From Geomobilibacter sp964431365 (lineage in GTDB: Bacteria; Desulfobacterota; Desulfuromonadia; Geobacterales; DSM-12255): a stretch of 64,000 nt of DNA. The notes beneath the pieces were generated by a model. That model had not been told where the DNA came from, searched no databases, and saw nothing but the letters and a program-made list of their open reading frames with translations. Every line of letters begins with the position of its first letter. Positions within the stretch are counted from its first letter, which is position 1. Location: NCBI GenBank assembly GCA_964431365.1, contig CAYSJJ010000012.1, forward strand, positions 1-64,000. The letters run 5' to 3'. The position numbers and the translations under genes are program-made. Below are positions 8,305 through 18,400 of the stretch, piece by piece.

Positions 8305-9327
8305 ATGATCAGGAAGATAATCGATCTCCGGAGCGACACCGTTACCCGGCCGACCGAGGCGATGCGGCGGGCCATGGCTGCAGCCGAGGTGGGGGATGAC
8401 GTCTATGGCGAGGACCCGACCGTCAACCGTCTCGAAACCCTTGCCGCCGAGATGCTCGGCACCGAAGCGGCCCTGTTCGCCGCCAGCGGCACCCAGACGA
8501 ACCTGCTCGCCATCATGAGCCATTGCCAGCGGGGGGACGAGTACATCGCCGGCCAGGCCGCCCACTGCTACCGCTTCGAAGGAGGTGGGGCGGCCGTGCT
8601 GGCCGGTGTCCAGCCCCAGCCGCTGGAGTTCGAGGCCGACGGCACCCTTGACTTGGCTCGGGTGGCGGCGGCCGTCAAACCGGTCGACCCCCATTTCGCC
8701 CGGAGCCGTCTCCTCTGTCTGGAGAACACCCAAGCCGGCAAGGTGCTCCCGATGGCGTACCTTGCCGCTGCCCGGTCGTTCACCCGCGAGCGCGGGCTGG
8801 CGCTCCACCTGGACGGTGCCCGCCTGTTCAACGCTGCCGTCAGGCTGGGGGTGCCGGCACGGGAGATCGTCCGGCAGTTCGACTCCGCGTCGGTCTGTCT
8901 CTCCAAGGGGCTGGGGGCGCCGGTCGGCTCGCTCCTCTGCGGCAACCGGGAGCTGGTCGCCACGGCCCGCCGCTGGCGGAAGGTCCTGGGAGGGGGGATG
9001 CGCCAGGCCGGTGTGCTGGCTGCCGCCGGCATCCAGGCGCTGATGGAGGGGGTGGAGCGGCTGGCGGAGGACCACGCCAACGCCCGTCGGCTAGCCGAGG
9101 GGCTGGCAGCCATCCCCGAGCTTGCCATCGACCCGGCTAGCGTGCAGACCAACATGCTCTTCGTCTCCCTGGCGCCGGCCCGGACCGACCGGTTGACCGG
9201 CTTTCTCCGGGATCGGGGGATCCTCATTGCCGGCAGGGAGTCGGTCCGGCTCGTCACCCACCGGGATATATCGGCAGACGACATCGAGACGGTCATTGCC
9301 GCGTTCGCCGACTTTTTCCGGGGGTAA
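8305..9327 (+). CDS. ltaE: low-specificity L-threonine aldolase
   Basis: A 340-residue PLP enzyme that cleaves L-threonine and L-allo-threonine to glycine and acetaldehyde. It starts with IDLRSDTVTRPT and contains VGDDVYGEDPTV, HLDGARLFNA and the PLP lysine in SVCLSKGLGAPVGSLL, all classic for LtaE. Of two ATGs six bases apart, the second (8305) sits 6 bp after AAGGGGAG and is preferred. It is transcribed divergently from the heme kinase across about 150 bp. Confidence 0.93.
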   Translation: MIRKIIDLRSDTVTRPTEAMRRAMAAAEVGDDVYGEDPTVNRLETLAAEMLGTEAALFAASGTQTNLLAIMSHCQRGDEYIAGQAAHCYRFEGGGAAVLAGVQPQPLEFEADGTLDLARVAAAVKPVDPHFARSRLLCLENTQAGKVLPMAYLAAARSFTRERGLALHLDGARLFNAAVRLGVPAREIVRQFDSASVCLSKGLGAPVGSLLCGNRELVATARRWRKVLGGGMRQAGVLAAAGIQALMEGVERLAEDHANARRLAEGLAAIPELAIDPASVQTNMLFVSLAPARTDRLTGFLRDRGILIAGRESVRLVTHRDISADDIETVIAAFADFFRG

Positions 9328-9414
9328 CGGACGGAAAAAGGGTGGAAATCAAGGGGCCGGGACGGTATAGTTACCAGCCAAAATTTCGCAACGATCCAAC
9401 GCATAGAGGTATAT

Positions 9415-11085
9415 ATGAGCACCGAACAGACCACCCCGGCCCAGCCGGCCAACTTCATCCGGACCATCGTCGCCGACGACCTGCAGAGCGGCAAACACGA
9501 GACCGTGGTGACCCGCTTTCCGCCTGAGCCGAACGGCTACCTGCATATTGGCCACGCCAAGTCGATCTGCCTGAATTTCGGCCTGGCCCGGGACTTCGGC
9601 GGCCGCTGCCACCTTCGCTTCGACGATACCAACCCGGTCAAGGAAGAGGTGGAGTACATCGAGTCGATCAAGGAGAGCGTCCGCTGGCTCGGTTTCGACT
9701 GGGGCGAGCATATGTACTACGCCTCCGACTACTTCGAGCAGCTCTACCAGTGGGCCGAGCACCTGATCCAGAGCGGCAAGGCCTATGTGGACGACCTGAA
9801 CGCAGAGGAGATCCGCGCCTATCGCGGCACCCTGACCGAGCCGGGGAAGGAGAGCCCCTATCGCAGCCGCTCCGTCGAGGAGAACCTGGATCTCTTCCGC
9901 CGGATGCGGAGCGGCGAGTTCCCCGACGGCGCCAAGGTGCTCCGGGCGAAGATCGACATGGCCTCCCCCAACATCAACCTGCGCGACCCGGTCATGTACC
10001 GGATCCTCCATGCCGTCCACCCCCATGCCGGCGACCAGTGGTGCATCTATCCCATGTACGACTACGCCCATGGCCAGAGCGACGCCATCGAAGGGGTGAC
10101 CCACTCCGTCTGCACCCTGGAGTTCGAGGACCACAAGCCGCTCTACGAATGGTTCCTCGCCAACCTGCCGGTACCTGCCCGGCCGCGGCAGTACGAATTC
10201 GCCCGCCTGAACCTGACCTACACCGTGATGAGCAAGCGCAAGCTCCTGCAACTGGTGCAGGACGGCGACGTGAGCGGCTGGGACGATCCGCGGATGCCGA
10301 CCCTGGTCGGCCTCCGACGGCGCGGCTACACCCCGGAGGCGATCCGCACCTTCTGCGAGCGGATCGGCGTCGGCCGGAGCGATTCGTGGATCGACATGAG
10401 CATCATCGAGGAGTGCGTCCGGGAAGACCTGAACCAGAGGGCGCCACGGGCCATGGGGGTCCTGCGCCCCCTGAAGCTGGTCGTCGAGAACTATCCCGAG
10501 GGGGAAGAGGAGGAGTTCCAGGTGGCCAACCATCCCCAGCAGCCGGAACTGGGGAGCCGTGCCGTCCCCTTCTCCCGGGAGCTCTGGATCGAGGCGGACG
10601 ATTTCCAGGAGGTGCCGGAGAAGGGGTTCAAGCGTCTCACGGTCGGGAGCGAGGTGCGACTCCGCAATGCCTACATCGTCAAGTGCACCGGCGTGGAGAA
10701 GGATGGCGACGGCAACGTGGTGGCGGTCCGCTGCAGCTACGACCCGGAGACCAAGAGCGGTCTTCCCGGCGCCGAGCGGAAGGTGAAGGGGGTCATCCAC
10801 TGGGTTTCGGCGCGGCACGCCGTCACCGCCGAGGTCCGCCTTTACGACCGGCTGATCTCCGTCCCGAGCCCTTCCGGCGATGACTGGAAAGGGGACCTGA
10901 ACCCCGACTCCGTCCAGCTGTTGACCGACTGCAGGCTGGAACCGTCACTGGCGGCTGCCAAGCCGGAAGAGCGCTTCCAGTTCGAGCGCCAGGGGTACTT
11001 CAGCGTAGATCCGAAGGATTCACAACCGGGGAGGCCGGTCTTCAACCGGACCGTGACACTGCGGGATTCGTGGGCGAAGAAGTAG
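9415..11085 (+). CDS. glnS: glutaminyl-tRNA synthetase
   Basis: A 556-residue class I synthetase that charges tRNA-Gln with glutamine. It has FPPEPNGYLHIGHAKSI (HIGH motif), FDDTNP, the KMSKS equivalent VMSKRKL, and the two C-terminal beta-barrels of GlnRS (PFSRELWIEADDF, KGVIHWV). The length matches E. coli GlnS. The start follows AGAGG and a short AT-rich spacer. Confidence 0.96.
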   Translation: MSTEQTTPAQPANFIRTIVADDLQSGKHETVVTRFPPEPNGYLHIGHAKSICLNFGLARDFGGRCHLRFDDTNPVKEEVEYIESIKESVRWLGFDWGEHMYYASDYFEQLYQWAEHLIQSGKAYVDDLNAEEIRAYRGTLTEPGKESPYRSRSVEENLDLFRRMRSGEFPDGAKVLRAKIDMASPNINLRDPVMYRILHAVHPHAGDQWCIYPMYDYAHGQSDAIEGVTHSVCTLEFEDHKPLYEWFLANLPVPARPRQYEFARLNLTYTVMSKRKLLQLVQDGDVSGWDDPRMPTLVGLRRRGYTPEAIRTFCERIGVGRSDSWIDMSIIEECVREDLNQRAPRAMGVLRPLKLVVENYPEGEEEEFQVANHPQQPELGSRAVPFSRELWIEADDFQEVPEKGFKRLTVGSEVRLRNAYIVKCTGVEKDGDGNVVAVRCSYDPETKSGLPGAERKVKGVIHWVSARHAVTAEVRLYDRLISVPSPSGDDWKGDLNPDSVQLLTDCRLEPSLAAAKPEERFQFERQGYFSVDPKDSQPGRPVFNRTVTLRDSWAKK

Positions 11086-11131
11086 GCGAGTCTTGGCCAT
11101 CGAGCGCGGAGGAGCCGATCGGCCAGTTGCC

Positions 11132-13378
11132 ATGAGGTGGCACTGGCCAGGATTGGACACGATCATTCTGGTCGGCTGTGTCCTGGCGGCGTTCCTGATC
11201 CGCGCTTCCGCGTATCGCGATTTCGTCACACCCGAAGGTGGGCTGCTGTTTCTCGACCCGGACAGCTACGACCATCTCCGTCGGGTGACGCTCGGCGTTG
11301 CCAGTTTCCCGCAGATCCCCTCCTTTGATTCCTACTACGGTTTCCCGGTCGGCACCGGCCAGGTCTGGTCGCCGCTCTTCGACTACCTCATCTCCTCGTT
11401 CGCCGTGCTCTTGGGCGGCCGCAACAACACAGCGCTCGTCGAAACCGTCGGTTTCTGGTTGTCGCCGGTACTGGCTTCACTGACCGTCGTCATGGTCTAC
11501 CGGCTCGGCCGGTCGCTGCTGGGGCGGACCGCCGGAGTGACGGCGGCCGTTGTCGTTGCACTCCTCCCTGCCCACATCATGTACTCCTTTGCCGCCCAGC
11601 TGGATCACCACGTGGCGGAACCGCTGGTCTGCATGCTCCTCCTGGGATCGCTCCTCAAGGCGACTAGCCGGCGATACGGCTGGCTGGCGACCGGTTTCTG
11701 GCTGGTATTTTCCATTCTGATCTGGCGGGGGGCGGTGATCTTCTGGGGGGTGGCGGTGCTGGCGCTGCTCCTGCAGGGATACCGGGAGGCAAGCCGGAAC
11801 GGCTCCTCGCCGACTGCCGTCTGCGGGCTTCGGGCCTGCCTGGCCGGCGCGCTGTTCCTGGCCCCGGTCTGCCTGCTGGATCTCTGGGGGAGCTCGGCTA
11901 CTATCGCCTTCGAGACCGTTTCGTGGTTCCACGTCCTGGTGCTGTTGGCCAGCGCCGCGGCCCTGGCCGTTGTCGGCGGCGGCAGCTATCGGCGACGCTG
12001 GCCTCTCCTGGCGGGGGGGCTCGTGGCAGCCGGCCTGATCATGGCCGTCTCTCCGCACCAACTGGGGCATTTCCTTGGCGAATTCCGCGCCGGGCTGGCG
12101 GTTATCTTCAGCCGCGACCCATGGCTCGACTCCATCAGCGAGCTACACTCGGTCTTTTTTCCCGATGGCGTCTTCGACTGGCGCTACGGTACGCGGTTTC
12201 TCTCCGGCCTCTATCTCCTGGCGCCGGTCGTCTCTCTCCTGGTCTGGCGGAGCTGGCGGCAGTGCCGGGAAGACGATCTGCGGCTCCCGCTATTCCTGGT
12301 TTGGAACACCTTTTTCTTCATCCTTCCCCTGTTCCGCGAACGCTACATGCACCTGGCGGCGATCACTACGGCCCTCGGCACCGGCTTTCTGGTTGCCCGG
12401 TACCGGGATCGGCTCCCCGTGCTGTCGGCCTGGCGTCCGGTTGTGGTTGGCGCGGCCTTGCTGCTCCTTCTCTCACCGTCGGTACCCTTCCTCGCCGACC
12501 CTGGGGCGGAGGTGCGTCTCGACGCCGAAGAGAAGTACGGACTGCGGGAGTCGCTCGCCTGGTTGCGGGACCGGACACCGCCGACCTCCTGGTTCTCCGA
12601 TCCACGGCAGACGCCGGAATACGGGGTGCTGGCCCAGTGGAGCATCGGCTCCTACGTGACCTACCTGGGAGAGCGGCCGACGCTGGCAACCAATTTCGGC
12701 TGGGAGACCCACGGTCTTTACGAATCGTGCACCTTCCTGACCAGCACCAACCTGGCCGTTGCCGAAAGGATCGTCCACGACAACCGGATCCGCTATATCC
12801 TGCTGGGCGACCATACCGGCGATCTGCGGACGCTCTGGGCCATTGCCGAGCAGGGGGTGAAGAAAAAGAAGCTTCCCTTTGCCGTCATGACCCCGTTCGA
12901 CACGCCGATGAGCATGTTTTACCGGCTCTATTTCCACAACGGCTCGACCGTCGACATCCGTGCACGTCACGAGGATTCGCTGGAGAGGTACCGGCTGGTC
13001 CACATGTCGTCAGGGGGGCGGGTGATACCACCCTATGGCGAGGTTCCCTGGTTCAAGATTTTTGAGCATGTGCCGGGTGTGCGGCTGAAAGGGAGTGCTG
13101 CGCCGGGGACGGGCGTGAGCATCAGCCTGGAACTGCGGAACGGGGCGGGGCAGACCGTTGTCTATCGTGACGTCGCGAAGGCGGGAGCTGACGGGGCGTT
13201 TGTCTTTCACCTCCCCTACTCGACGGAGAGGAACAGCGGGGATTTCAGTCCGGTGGGGAGTTATCTCCTGGCGCTGGGGAACGAGCGATATCCGGTGCGC
13301 ATTGCCGAAGAGGAGCTGATGGCCGGGAAGACGGTTGATCTGGGATCTATGAAGGCTTCTCGGCGGTCAGCGCGGTAA
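11132..13378 (+). CDS. STT3/PglB-family oligosaccharyltransferase-like membrane protein
   Basis: About 748 residues with some 12 membrane segments and a C-terminal soluble domain. STT3 landmarks are present: an acidic DPDSYDH in the first loop (metal-binding DxD), AQLDHHVAEP, a DSISELHS loop glutamate, and QWSIGSY in place of the WWDYG signature. Members transfer lipid-linked glycans to asparagine in the periplasm. No glycosyltransferases are adjacent. The ATG at 11132 leaves a natural N-terminus before the first membrane span but lacks a close ribosome site; a TTG at 11093 is the alternative. Its 3' end overlaps uvrC antisense by 32 bp. Confidence 0.83.
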   Translation: MRWHWPGLDTIILVGCVLAAFLIRASAYRDFVTPEGGLLFLDPDSYDHLRRVTLGVASFPQIPSFDSYYGFPVGTGQVWSPLFDYLISSFAVLLGGRNNTALVETVGFWLSPVLASLTVVMVYRLGRSLLGRTAGVTAAVVVALLPAHIMYSFAAQLDHHVAEPLVCMLLLGSLLKATSRRYGWLATGFWLVFSILIWRGAVIFWGVAVLALLLQGYREASRNGSSPTAVCGLRACLAGALFLAPVCLLDLWGSSATIAFETVSWFHVLVLLASAAALAVVGGGSYRRRWPLLAGGLVAAGLIMAVSPHQLGHFLGEFRAGLAVIFSRDPWLDSISELHSVFFPDGVFDWRYGTRFLSGLYLLAPVVSLLVWRSWRQCREDDLRLPLFLVWNTFFFILPLFRERYMHLAAITTALGTGFLVARYRDRLPVLSAWRPVVVGAALLLLLSPSVPFLADPGAEVRLDAEEKYGLRESLAWLRDRTPPTSWFSDPRQTPEYGVLAQWSIGSYVTYLGERPTLATNFGWETHGLYESCTFLTSTNLAVAERIVHDNRIRYILLGDHTGDLRTLWAIAEQGVKKKKLPFAVMTPFDTPMSMFYRLYFHNGSTVDIRARHEDSLERYRLVHMSSGGRVIPPYGEVPWFKIFEHVPGVRLKGSAAPGTGVSISLELRNGAGQTVVYRDVAKAGADGAFVFHLPYSTERNSGDFSPVGSYLLALGNERYPVRIAEEELMAGKTVDLGSMKASRRSAR

Positions 13379-15182
13379 GTATCTCCTCCGCCAGCCCCTG
13401 GCCGATCCCCTTGATCGCGGCAATCTCCTCCACCGATGACCGTCTCAGCGCCTCCAGGCTGCCGAACGCCTTGAGCAGCTCCTTTCGCCGGGCCGGACCG
13501 ACGCCGGGGACGGCGTCCAGGGCAGAGGTCAGGGCCTGCTTGCCGCGCAGCGACCGATGGTAGGTAATGGCGAAGCGGTGGGCCTCGTCACGGATGCGGG
13601 CCAGCAGGAGCAGCGCCGGCGCGTTCTGGCGCAGGACCACGGGATTTTTCCGCCCCGGCAGGAAGACCCGCTCGTCGCTGCGTTCCACCTTGGTAGCGGC
13701 CATGTCCCGTTCGACCCGGCTCTTGGCCAGGCCGGCCAGGCCGATGCCGGCGATAGCCAGATCCTCCAGCACAGCCGAAAGCACGTTCAACTGGCCGATG
13801 CCGCCGTCGACGACGATCAGGTCCGGGAACGGGTCTTCCTTCTCCTCCTGCCGGAAGCGGCGGGAGAGGACCTCACGCATCATGCCGAAGTCGTCGGCCT
13901 GGTCGATGGTCCTGATCCGGTAGCGACGGTAGTGCTCCTTGTCGGGCCGTCCGTCCAGGAAGGATACCCGGCTCCCCACGGCGGTCTGCCCCTGGAAGTT
14001 GGAGATGTCGTAGCACTCGATCCGCCGCGGGGGATGGGGCAGGTGGAGCCGCTCCTGAAGTACCTGGAGGATCCCTTCGGCGCTCTCCTGGGCCTTGCGC
14101 CGTTCCAGGGCGGCGCTTTCTGCGTTCTTTCCCGCCATCCGGACCAGCTCCAGCTTGGCCCCCCGTTGCGGGGTATGGATGACAACCCTCTTCCCCCGCT
14201 GCTCCCCCAGCAGTTCGGCAACTGCCCCGGCCCCCTCCAGGGGGAGCGGCAGGAGTATCTCGTCGGGAATTACCACCTCCCGACCGTAGTACTCGTTGAG
14301 GAATGAGCCGATCGCTTCCTCGTCGTCCAACTCCCAGGGAAAGTCGAAGGTCCGCCGGTCCAGGAGCCGACCGTTGCGGAGGAAGAGGAGGGTCAGGTAG
14401 AGCTGGTCCTCCTCCCGGTACAGACCGAGCACGTCGCTGTCACCGCCGCCGGTCACCACCTTCTGCCGTTCCACGGTCACCTCGATGGCCCTGAGCAGGT
14501 CCCGGTAGCGGGCCGCCTCCTCATAGGCCTCTCTGGCGGCGGCCGCCGCCATCCGCTCCTTGAAGAGCCTGACGATCTCCCTGTTCTGGCCCCCCAGGAA
14601 GAGAGAGGCCGCCTCTACCAGGCCGGCATACTCCCCAGCGCTGATCTTGCCGTGGCAGGGGGCCGAACATTGGCGGAGCTGGTAGTAGAGGCAGGGGCGT
14701 TTCCGCTGGCGGCAGGTTGCCAGGGGGTAGTGGCGCAGGGGAAAGAGCTTGTAAATCTGTCTCAGAACCTCCCGGGCCGTCGCTGCCGACGAATAGGGGC
14801 CGAAATAGCGGGCGCCGTCACGGGGAACCTTGCGGATGATGGAGAGCCGGGGAAACTCCTCGCGCGGGTCGAGGCGGAGGGAGAAATAGGTCTTGTCGTC
14901 TCGCAGGTCGAGATTGTAGCGGGGGCGGTGTTCCTTGATCAGGGAATTTTCGAGGATCAACGCCTCCTTCTCCGTGTCGGTGACGATGAAGCCGATGCTC
15001 TCCACCTTCCCCATCAGGAAGCGGATCTGGTAGCGGGCGTCCTGCTCCCTGCCGAAGTAGGCGCGAACCCGCTTCTTCAGGTCTCGGGCCTTGCCGACGT
15101 AGAGCACGGTTCCTGCGCTGTCCTTCATCAGGTAGACGCCGGGCGCGGCGGGGAAGTGGGCGATGGCATCGGGAGAAAGCAT
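13347..15182 (-). CDS. uvrC: excinuclease ABC subunit C
   Basis: A 611-residue UvrC, the dual-incision nuclease of nucleotide excision repair. The GIY-YIG domain (GVYLMKDSAGTVLYVGKA) is followed by four-cysteine segments (CRQRKRPCLYYQLRQCSAPC), a UVR motif (about 200-235), the RNase H-like domain (ECYDISNFQG, VVDGGIGQLN) and C-terminal helix-hairpin-helix repeats (DAVPGVGPARRKELL). It is convergent with the STT3-like gene and overlaps it at the 3' end. Confidence 0.96.
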   Translation of the reverse strand: MLSPDAIAHFPAAPGVYLMKDSAGTVLYVGKARDLKKRVRAYFGREQDARYQIRFLMGKVESIGFIVTDTEKEALILENSLIKEHRPRYNLDLRDDKTYFSLRLDPREEFPRLSIIRKVPRDGARYFGPYSSAATAREVLRQIYKLFPLRHYPLATCRQRKRPCLYYQLRQCSAPCHGKISAGEYAGLVEAASLFLGGQNREIVRLFKERMAAAAAREAYEEAARYRDLLRAIEVTVERQKVVTGGGDSDVLGLYREEDQLYLTLLFLRNGRLLDRRTFDFPWELDDEEAIGSFLNEYYGREVVIPDEILLPLPLEGAGAVAELLGEQRGKRVVIHTPQRGAKLELVRMAGKNAESAALERRKAQESAEGILQVLQERLHLPHPPRRIECYDISNFQGQTAVGSRVSFLDGRPDKEHYRRYRIRTIDQADDFGMMREVLSRRFRQEEKEDPFPDLIVVDGGIGQLNVLSAVLEDLAIAGIGLAGLAKSRVERDMAATKVERSDERVFLPGRKNPVVLRQNAPALLLLARIRDEAHRFAITYHRSLRGKQALTSALDAVPGVGPARRKELLKAFGSLEALRRSSVEEIAAIKGIGQGLAEEILTALTAEKPS

Positions 15183-15333
15183 TGGGCAAGTATAGCGTTT
15201 TCAACCTGTTGGCAAAAGTCAATTCTCGCCCCGGGAAAGAGGGGACGCGAATGATTGCTCTGCAGAGCCGTCAAAAAGGAGGCCGGACCCGAAAAAATTT
15301 AGGAATTATGGGGCTTTCCGCCGCCATTCACCG

Positions 15334-15362
15334 TTGACAAGACCCCCCTGAGATGGTATTTA
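15334..15362 (+). promoter_or_regulatory. sigma-70-type promoter of the giant envelope gene
   Basis: TTGACA (15334-15339), 17-bp spacer and TATTTA (15357-15362), about 45 bp before the GTG start at 15414. Confidence 0.65.
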
Positions 15363-15413
15363 TCCAAGCGTTTATTCATCTACTCCACCGGAGCCCTGCG
15401 AAAGGTATAACCT

Positions 15414-18400
15414 GTGGTTCTTGCTAATTTTTTTAGAAATGTCCTGGTCAGGCCCCTGTTGGGGGGAGTGCTGATCCTTTCTCTGCTCCCTGGTCCGGCC
15501 TTTGCCATCGACACGCAGGATTCCCAGATTTTTATCTCCGGATTCAACGCCTACCAGAAGAAAGATTACACAGCCGCCATCGACAAGATGTCGCAGGTTC
15601 TCCAGAAGTATCCTGACTCTCCGCTGCGGGACATGGCGATCTTCTGGCTTGCCCGTTCCAACTTCAAGGCCGGGTATAACAAGGACGCGGCCAAGTACAT
15701 GGCGCAGTTCTTCAAGGAATATCCGGACTCGCCCCTGAAGAGTACGGTCGAAGAGGACCTGGTGGCCCTGGTCGGCAAGTTCCAGAAGGGGGAGGCGATC
15801 GTCGACAAGGCCCAGGCGCCGGTTGTCGCACAGGCCCCTGCCGAGGATAAGTCGGCGCAGGAGAAAGCCGCGAAGGAAAAGGCCGAAGCCGAGCGACTGG
15901 CCCAGGAAAAGGCAGCCAAAGAGAAGGCTGAAACCGAGCGTTTGGCAGCCGAGAAAGCCGCCGGCGAAAAGGCCGCGGCGGAGCGGATGGCTGCCGAACA
16001 GGCGGCCAAGGCCAAGGCGGATGCGGAGCGTCAGGCAGCGGAAAAGCTGGCGCGTGAGAAGGCCGAAGCAGATCGCCTGGCCCAGGAGAAGGNNNNNNNN
16101 NNNNNNNNNNNNNNNNNNNNNNNNNNNNNNNNNNNNNNNNNNNNNNNNNNNNNNNNNNNNNNNNNNNNNNNNNNNNNNNNNNNNNNNNNNNNGCGGAAAA
16201 GCTGGCGCGTGAGAAGGCCGAAGCAGATCGCCTGGCCCAGGAGAAGGCGGCCAAAGAGAAGGCCGAGGCCGAACGTCTGGCAGCCGAGAAGGCCGCCAGT
16301 GAAAAGGCCGCGGCGGAGCGGGTGGCAGCCGAGCAGGCGGCCAAGGCCAAGGCGGATGCGGATCGTCAGGCAGCGGAAAAGCTGGCGCGTGAGAAGGCCG
16401 AAGCAGATCGCCTGGCCCAGGAGAAGGCGGCGAAAGAGAAGGCCGAGGCCGCGCGTCTGGCAGCCGAGATGGCCGCCAGTGAAAAGGCCGCAGCGGAGCG
16501 GGTGGCAGCCGAACAGGCGGCCAAGGCCAAGGCGGATGCGGAGCGTCAGGCAGCGGAAAAGTTGGCGCGGGAGAAGGCCGACGCAGATCGCCTGGCCCAG
16601 GAGAAGGCGGCGAAAGAGAAGGCCGAGGCCGCGCGTCTGGCAGCCGAGATGGCCGCCAGTGAAAAGGCCGCAGCGGAGCGGGTGGCAGCCGAACAGGCGG
16701 CCAAGGCCAAGGCGGATGCGGAGCGTCAGGCAGCGGAAAAGTTGGCGCGGGAGAAGGCCGACGCAGATCGTCTGGCCCAGCAGAAAGCGGCACAAGAGAA
16801 GGCCGAAGCCGAGCGGCTGGCCATTGAGAAGGCCTTCCGGGAAAAGGCCGAGTCCGAGCGCCTCGCTGTCGAAAAGGCCTTCCGGGAAAAGGTTGAGCAG
16901 GAGCGTGTGGCGGCCGAGAAGGCGGCCCGCCAGGAGCGCGTCGCGCTTGAGAAGCCCGCTGCACCCCTGACCACCGTGGAAAAGACGCCGTTTGCCGCGG
17001 CCGCCGCTGCCACGGCAGCAGGCGTGAGTGCGACAGTGGATCAGCTGAGGGCCGCCAAAGAGGCTGCCGAAAAGCTCGTCGCGGAAAAGGGGCAGGCCCT
17101 GGCAGAACTGCAGCAACCGGCAGAACAAAAGGGGCTGGGTAGTGTATTCCTGCGGGAGCGGAGCTCTTATCGCAAGGAGGCCGTAGCCAGGGCAACTGCC
17201 GAGAAGGCTGCCGCCGAGAAGGATCTGGCCGACGCCCAGAGCGCATTGGATCGCGCCCTTTCCGGCCAGGCTCCGGCGGCGCCGGTCGCCGCTCAGCAGG
17301 CCGCCGAAACGGCGGCGGCGAAAGCCGCGCAAGAGGCGGCAGAGGCCGATCGCCTGGCCGCTGAAAAAGCCCGGCGCGAAAAGGTCGAGGCGGAGCGACT
17401 GGCTGCCGAACGGGCTGCCAAGGAGAAGGCCGACCAGGAGCGTCTTGCGGCTGATAAGGCGAAGCGTGAAACGGCCGAAGCTGCACGGCTCGCTGCCGAT
17501 CAGGCGGCAAAGGCCAAGTCGGAAGCGGAGCGTCTGGCAGCTGAAAAGGCAGCCGGGGAGAAGGCCGCCGCCGAACAGGCCGCCAAGGCTGAAGCCGAGC
17601 GCCTGGCCCAGGAGAGGGCGGCAAGGGAAAAAGCCGACGCCCAGCGCCTGGCAGCCGAAAAGGCCGTCCGGGAACAGGCCGAGACCGAGCGGGCCGCTGC
17701 GGCCCAGGCGGCGAAAGCCAAGGCCGAAGCCGAGCAACTGGCGGCCGCAGAAGCTGCGGCGATCAAGCAGGCTGCCGAGCGGATCATCAAGGGGAAGACC
17801 GAAGAGGAGCGTTTGGCCGAAGAGAAGGACGTGGCCGAGCAGGCTCGCCAGGCGGCGATACTGCTGGAGGTCAGCAAGGCCAAGGCTGTGGAAAAGGCCC
17901 GCAAGCAGGCCGAGCTCGAGGCGCAGTTCAAGGCTGACGACCAGGCAAAGGCCGAAGAGGCTCGCAGGGATGCAGAGCGTATCGCCCGGGAACGTGAGGA
18001 AAAAGAGCAGCAGTCGGCGGAAAAGCTGGCCGCGGCCAAGGTCGATTCCGAGCGTCTGGCCCGCGAGAAGTCAGCGAAGGAGAAGGCGGAAGCTGAGCGA
18101 CTCGTCGCTGAGAAGGCCGCCCGCGTGGCTGCCGAAAAGAGTGCGCGGGAGAAGGCCGAGTCTGAACGGGTAGCGCGTGAAAAAGAGGACGCACAGCGTC
18201 TGGCTGCTGAAAAGGACGTGAAAGAAAAGGCGGAAAAAGAGCGGCTGGCGGCAGCTGAAAAGAGCGCCCGTGAAAAGGCCGCCAAAGAGGAGGCTGCAGC
18301 CAAGGGAGCTCGGGAGAAAGTTGCCGTTGCCACGGCCCCGGCCGTAAAACCGGCCCCCGTTGTTCCGAAGCAGCCCGCAGCCGCACCGGTTACACCCCCT

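Noticed and set aside
15300..15330. Possible fourth GEMM riboswitch near GGGCTTTCCG upstream of the giant gene
   Set aside because: The GGAAAGCC string is present on the minus strand, but the flanking helices and GNRA hairpin are missing.
15858..16793. CRISPR-like repeat array
   Set aside because: The repeats are contiguous, in frame and 180 bp long, without spacers. They encode a coiled coil.
15372..17737. Long proline- and leucine-rich reading frames opposite the coiled-coil gene
   Set aside because: They are antisense shadows of GC-rich Ala/Lys/Glu repeat codons, with no ribosome-binding site and no domain.
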